Assembly (NCBI GenBank): GCA_949283375.1
Contig: CASDSM010000028.1
Location: 1-64,000, forward strand
Length of the DNA: 64,000 nucleotides
Source of the DNA: an uncultured Eubacteriales bacterium
GTDB lineage: Bacteria; Bacillota; Clostridia; Oscillospirales; Oscillospiraceae
Direction of reading: 5' to 3'
The notes beneath the pieces were generated by a model. It worked only from the letters and a program-made list of their open reading frames with translations. It was not told where the DNA came from and searched no databases. Both the position numbers and the translations under genes were made by a program. How positions within the stretch are numbered: position 1 is the stretch's first letter; the number at the start of each line of letters is the position of its first letter. Below, one piece after another: positions 24,332-32,139 of this stretch.

Positions 24332-25520
24332 TTATCCCTTCCCCCTCGCCTGCCTGCGGTAGGCGGGGGGGGGTCATGCCATAGCGCTTTTTGAACACAT
24401 TCTGAAAATAGGGCTGGCTGGAAAAGCAGAGATAATTGCTGATCTCCGCCAGCGACTTGTCGCTGTAGGCCAGCAGGCTCTTGGCCTCCTCCAGCTTGCA
24501 CTGGGTGATATAGGCCCCCATCTGGATGCCCAGCTCCCGCTTGAAGTGCTTCATCAGATAGGAGGGGCTGCGGTGGACCTGGGCTGCGGCGGACTCGATG
24601 GAGACCGGCTCGTTGGTGTGGGTGCGGATATACATCATGCAGCGGTAGACGTCGGGGGAGATCCCCTCCGGGATGTGGGTCTCGCCGCAGCGGCGGCAGA
24701 AGTCCAGCGCCATGCTGTATTGCAGGCGTCCGATGTGCTCGAGCCGGTCCATCCGCTCGCACTCCTGCACATAGTAGTCGATGAGCTGATAGGTCTTCTC
24801 CACGTCCAGCCCGCCGGGGATGGCCCCCAGCATCCCCACCTTGGTGACAAAGCCGATGAAGAGGTTCTTGGCGTGGCGCAGCGGCGTGGAGGCCATGCAC
24901 CCCTCCCGCAGGGGCGGGCGGACGGAGGCCAGAAACTGCCGGAGCTTCTCCTCGTCCCCGTCCTTGATGCGCTGGTAGAGCTCCAGCTCATAGTAATAGG
25001 AGTTGTGATAGTTCTCCTCCTCCAGGTCAGCGGCGCGGCGGTCCACCTGGCGGACCTGACGGCCCAGCGTGAGGCTCTCCTGCTCCTCAAAGAGCGTCTC
25101 CGCCGCTACCTCCTTGCCGTTGACCGCCCGGTGCAGCAGCACCAGATAGTGGGCGAACTGGGGCTTGCTCAGCAGGGGGATGCCGCGGAGGAAGTCGTTG
25201 AGCAGGGAGGTGGGCCCCGGCGGGAGGGCCAGACAGGTCTGGACCTGCAAGAGCCGCGCGTCCTCCAGCGGGACGCAGAACACCGGCCCCAGAAAGAGGT
25301 CCTGTTCGGTGTGCTCGATGTGGACCCGGCCAAAGAGGGTGTCCGGGATATCCCCGCAGAAGCAGGGATTGCGCTCCAGCGGGAACAGCTCCCGGGCATA
25401 GGCCGGCGCGGCGCCGATGATGTCGTGGTAGGAGCTGTAGACCGCCTGGCCGTTTTCCGTCAATGTGACCGGGATGCCGGTGGCGGCGTAGAAGTTCTGA
25501 CAGAGGTACAGGTAGCTCAT
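24332..25520 (-). CDS. AraC-family transcriptional regulator with 9-C tract near its end
   Basis: From the ATG at 25520 the N-terminal sensor (YSSYHDIIGAAPAYARELF, NPCFCGDIPDTLFGRVHIE) is followed by a helical linker and, at residues about 290-385, two AraC helix-turn-helix motifs (SIESAAAQVHRSPSYLMKHFKRELG; KSLAEISNYLCFSSQPYFQNVFKKRYGMTP). A run of nine C (24365-24373 on the opposite strand as G) shifts the frame so that translation runs on to 23976 through the next gene. With eight C the protein ends naturally as TPPAYRRQARGKG at 24332, matching family ends. It is divergent from the glycosidase locus and is its likely activator. Confidence 0.85.
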
Positions 25521-25613
25521 GGGACAGCGCCTCCTGGGAATTTACCGGCGGACACCGGCAGAATGACCGATTTCCCGCCGAAAGGGAAGGGGCTTTTGTG
25601 GACTATATCCTCT

Positions 25614-25669
25614 ATTTTACAATCCCGGGATGTGATTTGCAATCCTTATCTCCCTCCGGATGATAAGAT
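25614..25669. promoter_or_regulatory. divergent promoter region, AraC gene / glycosidase locus
   Basis: On the minus strand TTGCAA (25642-25637) and TAAAAT (25619-25614) are 17 bases apart and face the AraC gene. TTGCAA is its own complement, so the same six bases can serve as -35 for the plus strand with TGATAA (25661-25666) 18 bases away. A direct repeat CAATCC flanks it (near 25620 and 25640). Shared -35 use would couple the two directions. Confidence 0.45.
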
Positions 25670-25731
25670 GGTGACAAAGGAAAATGTCGTTTCCCGGCCG
25701 GAGCCGGACAGATCAAAGGAGGTCATTTCCC

Positions 25732-28167
25732 ATGAAGCACCATCTCGCCATCGAAAAGACCCAGCGCAACCGGGGCGCGCTGGACTACTCCCACCTGCTG
25801 GACGCCCCGGCCGGCAAGCACGGCTATGTGGAGGCCCGCAGCGGTCACCTCTACTTTGAGGACGGGACCCGGGCCCGGTTCTTCGGCTTCAACATCGCCA
25901 CCCGCTCCAACACCCCCGACCACGCCACGGCGGAACAGCTGGCCGAGCACTTTGCCAGCATGGGGGTGAACATCATCCGCCTCCACGCCGCCGACGCCCC
26001 CATCGGGACCGAGCCGGCCAGCTGGAGCAGTTGCGAGGAGGCCCCGCTGATCGACTATCCCTCCGGCGCCAGCCGCCGCTTCAACCCGGAGGGGCTGGAC
26101 CGGTTTGACTACCTGGTGGCCAAGCTGGAGGAGCGCGGCATCTATCTGCACATCGACCTGATCGTGGCCCGGCAGTTCCTGGAGGGGGACGGGCTGGAGT
26201 ACCCCGGCGGCGCGCCGTCGTGCATCAAGCGGCACTGCATGTATAACCGGCGGCTGATCGAGCTGCAAAAGGAGTACGCCCGCGACCTGCTCTGCCATGT
26301 GAACCCCTACACCGGCCGCGCCCTGATCGACGACCCGGCGGTGGTCACCGTGCAGATCAACAACGAGGACACGGCCATCAAGGGCAACATGGGCGGCGAC
26401 ATGAGCCCGGAGATGCAGCCCTACCGGGCGGAGGTCCAGCGGCGGTTCAACCAGTTCCTCCTCTCCAAGTACCACACCCGGGAAAAGCTGGCGGCGGCCT
26501 GGACCCATGAGGGGGTCTGCGCCCTGGGGGAGGACGAGGACCCCGAGGCGGGCACCGTGCGGGGGATCGAGGGCAGCTTCTACCAGCCGGTGTGCGACCC
26601 CAACAGCCCCTGGGACGCGCCGGAGGGCCCGGCCCGCTACGCCGACTTCATGGAGTTCGGCATCTGGCGCAACCGGAGCTTCTATCAGGAGATGAAGGAC
26701 TACCTGCACGCGCTGGGGGTGAAGGTCCCCATTGTGACGAGCAATCTGATCGCCGGCGCGGCGGACGTCTACGGCCACACCGACGGCGACCTGATGGAGA
26801 ACAACTGCTATTTCAACCATCCTCTCCTGCCGGTGCAGGGGAACACCTATCTGGCCGCCGGCCCGCTGGAGTATGTCTCGGTCAACCCCCTCACCATGCA
26901 GCGGGGCGTCGGCTCCATGTCCACCTCTCTGCTCAGTCTGGCCTCGGTGGCCATTGTCCGGGGCAAGCCCTTTATGCTCAGCGAGTGGAACGAGTACGGC
27001 CTCCATCCCTTCCACTCCACCGCCCTGGTGCAGACGGCGGCCTACGCCTGCCTGAACGACTGGGACGGGCTGATCCTCTACAATCACCACACCTCCGAGC
27101 GCCCGGACGACCAGCCGGGGGATGTGATCGGCAGCGTCTTTGACGCCTTCAACGACCCGGCGGTGGTCTGCCAGTGGGGCTTTGCCGCGGCCATGTTCCT
27201 CAAGGGGCTGGTCAGCGAGGCGAAGCGCTGCGTTGACGTGGTCTACACCCAGAACGACCTGCGCACCCTGCCCAACTTCCACGCCATGCCCATGTGCTTC
27301 TTCCCCTATATTTCCTCCACCCGGAACGTCTTCCTGGACAGCGGGGACGCCTATCAGGGGAGCGCCGATGTGGCGGTGAACGCGGGCTTCCTCAACGGGG
27401 CCGACCTGCGCGACGCCCGGCACGGCGTCTACTACGCCTGGTCTGATTGCCGGGACGCCATGCGCCGCTATCCGGAGCCCCACCGGCTGGCCCGGGCGGC
27501 GAAGGACACGGAGGAGACCCGGCCCGGCGTCCATCTGGGTCCCCAGGCCCTGGTGTTTGACGATATCAGCAAGGCGGCGGAGAACGGGGACTACCGCGCT
27601 CTGGCCGGCATCTTCACCCAGGCCCTGCGCCGGTGGGAGGTGCTGCCGGAGGGGACCGGCTATGTGGACGGCAAGCTCATCTCGGACACCGGCGAGCTGA
27701 TCTTTGACCCCGACCGCTCCCGCTTCGCCGTGGCGTCCCCCGCCTGTGGCTACTTCAGCGGCGCGCCGGAGGAGAGCATCTCCCTGAGCGGCCGGGTGCG
27801 GGTGGAGGCGGCCAACGAGCGCATCTCCCTCGCCCTGGCGGCCAAGGGGGAGGCCCCCCTCGCGGAGGCGAAGGAGTTTATCCTCACCGCCATGGGGACC
27901 ACCGGCATGGATGAGACGGCGGTGGGCCAGGGCCCCGAGATGATGGGCATCCCCTTTGCCGCCATCACCTTCGCCGGGAAGCTGTACGCCGAGACGCTGG
28001 AGGGCAGGCTCTTTGTCCGGGCGCGCCGGGCGGCGCTGGAGATTCTGGACCCCGCCGGCGAGGTGCTCGCCACGCTGGAGGGCGAGGGGACAGAGAGCGG
28101 AGAGGTCTGCTTTACCCTGGACGGCTCTGTGCCCGGCCTTCACTACCACCTGACCGTTGAGGACTGA
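25732..28167 (+). CDS. GH5-like (clan GH-A) glycosidase
   Basis: An 811-residue protein from the ATG at 25732, behind AAAGGAGG. The TIM barrel (ARFFGFNIATRSN, MGVNIIRLHAADA) contains the paired clan GH-A glutamates: Glu212 in VQINNED (acid/base, after Asn) and Glu418 in MLSEWNEYG (nucleophile). From about residue 620 a beta-rich C-terminal domain follows. There is no signal peptide. Exact family assignment is uncertain; GH5 fits best, and unclassified GH-A enzymes of this length are common in Firmicutes glycan loci. It is 15 bp from the GH94 gene, so a retaining hydrolase and a phosphorylase are co-expressed. Confidence 0.75.
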   Translation: MKHHLAIEKTQRNRGALDYSHLLDAPAGKHGYVEARSGHLYFEDGTRARFFGFNIATRSNTPDHATAEQLAEHFASMGVNIIRLHAADAPIGTEPASWSSCEEAPLIDYPSGASRRFNPEGLDRFDYLVAKLEERGIYLHIDLIVARQFLEGDGLEYPGGAPSCIKRHCMYNRRLIELQKEYARDLLCHVNPYTGRALIDDPAVVTVQINNEDTAIKGNMGGDMSPEMQPYRAEVQRRFNQFLLSKYHTREKLAAAWTHEGVCALGEDEDPEAGTVRGIEGSFYQPVCDPNSPWDAPEGPARYADFMEFGIWRNRSFYQEMKDYLHALGVKVPIVTSNLIAGAADVYGHTDGDLMENNCYFNHPLLPVQGNTYLAAGPLEYVSVNPLTMQRGVGSMSTSLLSLASVAIVRGKPFMLSEWNEYGLHPFHSTALVQTAAYACLNDWDGLILYNHHTSERPDDQPGDVIGSVFDAFNDPAVVCQWGFAAAMFLKGLVSEAKRCVDVVYTQNDLRTLPNFHAMPMCFFPYISSTRNVFLDSGDAYQGSADVAVNAGFLNGADLRDARHGVYYAWSDCRDAMRRYPEPHRLARAAKDTEETRPGVHLGPQALVFDDISKAAENGDYRALAGIFTQALRRWEVLPEGTGYVDGKLISDTGELIFDPDRSRFAVASPACGYFSGAPEESISLSGRVRVEAANERISLALAAKGEAPLAEAKEFILTAMGTTGMDETAVGQGPEMMGIPFAAITFAGKLYAETLEGRLFVRARRAALEILDPAGEVLATLEGEGTESGEVCFTLDGSVPGLHYHLTVED

Positions 28168-28182
28168 CGGAGGAGAGATACT

Positions 28183-30492
28183 GTGACCGAAAAGACACCC
28201 CTCTACACCTTTTCCGGCGAGGGCGGCTGCCAGATCCACCGCCCTGACCCGCCCCGCCACTGGTATAATTACCTGTGGAACGAGGACCGCTACTGTGCTC
28301 AAGTTTCCCAGATGGGCCACGGCCGCAGCTACTATCTCAGCGAGCGGGCGGATATGTGCCAGATCAACCGGGACAATGCCCGCTATCTCTACCTGCGGGA
28401 TGACGAGACCAATGTGAACTGGAATCTGGGCGTCGGCCCCCTCAACACCCCGGTGGAGGACTACGAATGCGTCCACGACATCGGCTACAGCCTCCTCCGG
28501 GCGAAGAAGGACGGCATCGCCGGGAGCTGGCGGATCTTCGTGCCCCAGCACGGGCGGCATGAGGTCTGGTCAGTGACCCTGCGCAACGAGAGCGCCGTCC
28601 CCCGGCAGCTCAGCCTCTTCTCTGCGGTCAGCTTCTGGCTGGAGGGCTTCTCCTATCCCCGGTATTACGAGATGTACCGCTGCATGCAGACCTCCTTTGA
28701 CCGGGAGCTGAACGGAGTCTACTGCGACTCCGCCCATCCCTTTGCCCCCCACGCGCTGTACCGCGGCTTTCTGGCCTCCTCCGAGCCGGTGGCCGCCTAT
28801 GACGGGGACTTGAACGCCTTCTGCGGCCCGGAGAACACGATGACCCTCCCCGACGCCTCCGCCTGCGCCCTCTTTGCCCGGCCGGACGTGGTGGTTCGGG
28901 GGCGGGACTGCACGAACTCCTCCGCAGCCCTCTTTATCCTGGGCGGCGTCCTGCAGCACAAGCTCACCCTCGCCCCCGGGGAGACCCACACGCTGCACAT
29001 CATCTCCGGCATCGCCTCCAGCCTGGCGGACGCCCGGCAGACGGCGGAGCGCTACCGGACGGCGGAGGCGGTGGAGGCCGCCTTCGCCGGGGCACAGGCG
29101 GCATTTTACGCGAAATACGCCACCCTGCGCATCTCCACCCCGGAGGAGAAGCTGAACCGCCTGATGAACCTCTGGGTCCAGAAGCAGCTCGACTTCTGCA
29201 TCGTGGGCAAGAAGGGGGTGCGGGACAACCTGCAAATCTCCGTCGGCCTGCTCAACTACCGGCCGGACAAGGCACAGGAGGAGATTCTGGAGTGCCTGCG
29301 CCACCAGTTCCGGGACGGCCACGCCGTGCTGACCTGGTATCCCTATGACGACACCCGCTACTCCGACCAGCCCTTCTGGATCATCTGGGCGGTCTGCGAG
29401 CTGGTGAAGGAGACGGGGGACCTCTCCCTGCTGGAGCGGCAGGTGGAGTGGCAGGACGGCGGCAGCGCCTCCGTCTGGAGCCATGTGCAGGCGGCCGCGG
29501 CCCGGCTGCTGGCGGACCGGGGGCCAAACGGGCTCTGCAAGCTCTTCTTCGCCGACTGGAACGACGCCCTCAACGTCACGGACGACCCGGAGGCGGAGTC
29601 GGTCATGCTCTCCCACCAGTGCTGTCTGGCCCTGCGGGAGCTGGCCCTGCTGGCCGGGCAGCGGGGGGACGAGGCCTACGCCCGCCAGTGCCGGTCGGAC
29701 TACGAGGCGATGAAGGACGCCATCAACCGCTCCGCCTGGAACGGGGACTGGTACGCCCGCGCCCTCAGCGCCCGGGGCGACATCGGCACGAAGGGGAGCG
29801 AGGGGAGCCAGATCTACCTAAACGCCCAGACCTGGGCGGTGCTCGCGGGGGTGGCCGACGGCGAGCGGCTCGCCAAAGTGCTTGCGGCGGTGGACCGCAT
29901 GGAGCAGGACTTCGGCTTTCCGCTGAACCTGCCCCCCTATCCGGGCTACAGCGCCCATGTGGGGCGGATGTCCGGGATGCTGCCGGGGCTCTTTGAAAAT
30001 GGCGGGGTCTACTGCCACGCCACCGGCTTCAAGATCCTGATGGACGCCGTCGCCGGGCGGGGGGAGCAGGCGGTCTCCACCCTGAAGAAGATCATGCCGG
30101 ACAGCGATGCCAACCCCAGCACCCGCTCGGGGGCGGAGCCCTATGTGTTCACCAACTGCTACGCCACCCATCCCGGCTACTACGGCAAGAGCTACCAGTC
30201 CTGGACCACCGGGACCTCGGCCTGGTGCCTGATGGGGCTGTATGAGGGGATCATGGGCGTGCACCGGAGCTATGCCGGGCTGCGCATCTCCCCCTGCTTC
30301 CCCGACAGCTGGGAGGGGGCGGAGGTCACCCGCCGCTTCCGGGGGGCGGACTATCACATCGTCTACTCCAACCCCCACCGCCGGGCAACAGGAGAGGTCA
30401 CCGTCCGCTCAGACGGCGTGCTCTGCCCCGGGGGACTGCTGCCCGTCTATGGGGACGGGGCGGTCCATGAGGTCACCGTCACGTTTGCGTGA
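28183..30492 (+). CDS. GH94 beta-glycoside phosphorylase
   Basis: A 769-residue protein from a GTG at 28183, with GGAGGAG upstream. The N-terminal beta-sandwich (YNYLWNEDRYCAQVSQMGHG; NVNWNLGVGPLNTP) precedes an (alpha/alpha)6 barrel whose conserved catalytic acid is Asp458 in FADWNDALN. GENGGVYCHATGFKI-like sequence (FENGGVYCHATGF) and TGTSAW near 665 are further GH94 signatures lining the phosphate site. Such enzymes split cellobiose-like beta-glycosides with phosphate, saving ATP by releasing sugar-1-phosphate. The exact substrate is unclear; similarity to the classical cellobiose enzyme is moderate. It is cytoplasmic. Confidence 0.88.
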   Translation: MTEKTPLYTFSGEGGCQIHRPDPPRHWYNYLWNEDRYCAQVSQMGHGRSYYLSERADMCQINRDNARYLYLRDDETNVNWNLGVGPLNTPVEDYECVHDIGYSLLRAKKDGIAGSWRIFVPQHGRHEVWSVTLRNESAVPRQLSLFSAVSFWLEGFSYPRYYEMYRCMQTSFDRELNGVYCDSAHPFAPHALYRGFLASSEPVAAYDGDLNAFCGPENTMTLPDASACALFARPDVVVRGRDCTNSSAALFILGGVLQHKLTLAPGETHTLHIISGIASSLADARQTAERYRTAEAVEAAFAGAQAAFYAKYATLRISTPEEKLNRLMNLWVQKQLDFCIVGKKGVRDNLQISVGLLNYRPDKAQEEILECLRHQFRDGHAVLTWYPYDDTRYSDQPFWIIWAVCELVKETGDLSLLERQVEWQDGGSASVWSHVQAAAARLLADRGPNGLCKLFFADWNDALNVTDDPEAESVMLSHQCCLALRELALLAGQRGDEAYARQCRSDYEAMKDAINRSAWNGDWYARALSARGDIGTKGSEGSQIYLNAQTWAVLAGVADGERLAKVLAAVDRMEQDFGFPLNLPPYPGYSAHVGRMSGMLPGLFENGGVYCHATGFKILMDAVAGRGEQAVSTLKKIMPDSDANPSTRSGAEPYVFTNCYATHPGYYGKSYQSWTTGTSAWCLMGLYEGIMGVHRSYAGLRISPCFPDSWEGAEVTRRFRGADYHIVYSNPHRRATGEVTVRSDGVLCPGGLLPVYGDGAVHEVTVTFA

Positions 30493-30633
30493 ATATGTCG
30501 TATCTTACAATTCCGGCGCTTATATCGAAAGATTTCTGTTGGAATCGCCGGTACAATAGGGGACAGAAAGACGGCGCGGGGCGACCCCGCCGCACAGAAC
30601 AGCCGCTTGCGCGGCGGAATCAGGAGGAAGAAC

Positions 30634-32058
30634 ATGGGAAAGACAAAGACAGCCGACCGCTTTGACAGCGCCGGCGCGCGGCGCGTGATGCGCAAGCGGG
30701 ATTACCTCGCCGACTTCAGCGGCCAGATGGCCCTGGGCCTGATGGCCAACCTGGTGGGCCAGCTCACCTACTTCTACACCGACAAGGTGGGCCTCGCCAC
30801 CATGAGCGTGGGCGTGGTCATGGCGATCTCCAAGGTGGTGGACGCCGTGACCGACGTGATCGCCGGCAACATCATCGACCACGCCAAGGGCGGCGACCAC
30901 AAGTACAACCGCTGGATGGGGATGCTGGCTGTTCCGGCGGCGGTCACCGTGCTGCTGATGTTCACCGTGCCCATCCAGGCGGGGCAGATCCCGGCGGTGA
31001 TCTACGCCCTGATCACCAACCTGCTCCTCTCCGCCGTGCTCTACACCTTCATCGCCACCCCCTTCTCCGCCATTATGGTGGTGCGCACCCGCAGCCTGGC
31101 CGAGCGGGGCAGCATGGGCCTGATCCGCGCGGTGGGCAACTACGGCGCCGGTATGATCATCGCCATTCTCACCGTGCCGGTGACCAGTATGCTCGGCGGC
31201 ACCCAGAGCGCCTGGATCAAGTACGGCGTTGTGCTGGCCCTGGCGGTCCTGCTCCTCTTCGGCATCTGCTGGAACAACAACCGCAAGGCGAAGTACGCCT
31301 GCGACTATCAGGATGACGCCGCCGTGGAGGAAGAGGAGGAGGCGCCCGTCCCCTTTAAAGAAGCCATTGTCATGCTCTTCCGGAACAAGTACTGGCTCAT
31401 CGTGCTGGCCTTCAACCTGATCACCGCCATCACCAGCGCCGTGGCCGCCTCGGGCGGCACCTACTACTGCCGCTGGATCTTCGGGGATGAGACCCTGGTG
31501 GGCCTCATCGGCACGGCCGGTCTGCTGGCCACCGTCCTCGGCTTCGCCCTCTCCCAGCCCATCATCTCCAAGCTGGGCGTCAAGCGCACCATCTCGGTCA
31601 GCCTGGTGGGTGCGGCCCTCTTCGCGGGCATCCGCTGCTTTATGCCCACCAACTTCATGCTCTATGTGGTCACCAGCCTGCTGGGCAGCTTTGTCCAGAT
31701 CCCCATGATGAGCCTCTACGGCGTGCTGACCGCCATGACGGTGGACTACAACGAGTGGAAGTACGACCGCAAGATGGTGGCCATGTCCGGCGGCGCGATC
31801 GGCTTTGGCAACAAGGTGGGCAACGGCCTGGGCGCCCTGGTGCTGACCATCTTCCTCACCATCGGCGGCTACGATGCCACCCTGGAGGTGGCCACCACCT
31901 CCATGACCTGGTCCATCTACGCCTTCTCCAACTTTATGCCGGTGATCATCAACCTGCTGATGTTCTTCCTCTTCCGCGGCTTTGACCTGGAGGAGAAGCT
32001 GCCCCAGATGCGCCAGGAAGTGGCGGCCCGCCGGGCGGCCGGTGAAAACGGCAAATGA
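30634..32058 (+). CDS. GPH-family glycoside:cation symporter
   Basis: A 474-residue membrane protein from the ATG at 30634, behind AGGAGGAAG. About twelve hydrophobic helices are visible. MelB/UidB-type signatures include DYLADFSGQMALGLMANLVGQ, then DAVTDVIAGNIIDHAKGG (the cation-site acidic residues) and the loop TVDYNEWKYDRK between helices 10 and 11, typical of GPH symporters. It imports glycosides with sodium or protons. It is the only transporter inside the glycosidase locus and so the probable entry route for the substrates of the following enzymes. A hairpin terminator follows it. Confidence 0.93.
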   Translation: MGKTKTADRFDSAGARRVMRKRDYLADFSGQMALGLMANLVGQLTYFYTDKVGLATMSVGVVMAISKVVDAVTDVIAGNIIDHAKGGDHKYNRWMGMLAVPAAVTVLLMFTVPIQAGQIPAVIYALITNLLLSAVLYTFIATPFSAIMVVRTRSLAERGSMGLIRAVGNYGAGMIIAILTVPVTSMLGGTQSAWIKYGVVLALAVLLLFGICWNNNRKAKYACDYQDDAAVEEEEEAPVPFKEAIVMLFRNKYWLIVLAFNLITAITSAVAASGGTYYCRWIFGDETLVGLIGTAGLLATVLGFALSQPIISKLGVKRTISVSLVGAALFAGIRCFMPTNFMLYVVTSLLGSFVQIPMMSLYGVLTAMTVDYNEWKYDRKMVAMSGGAIGFGNKVGNGLGALVLTIFLTIGGYDATLEVATTSMTWSIYAFSNFMPVIINLLMFFLFRGFDLEEKLPQMRQEVAARRAAGENGK

Positions 32059-32080
32059 TCTGAGCTGACCCCAATTCACA

Positions 32081-32122
32081 GGGCCGGTGTTCCGGAGCTC
32101 CGGCACATCGGCCCTCGTTTTT
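32081..32122 (+). terminator. hairpin between symporter and rhamnosidase genes
   Basis: GGGCCG (32081-32086) pairs with CGGCCC (32109-32114), with an inner CCGGAgcTCCGG stem, followed by GTTTTTC. It lies 18 bp ahead of the next start and may reduce but not abolish read-through. Confidence 0.65.
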
Positions 32123-32139
32123 CTCAAGGAGGATTTCCC

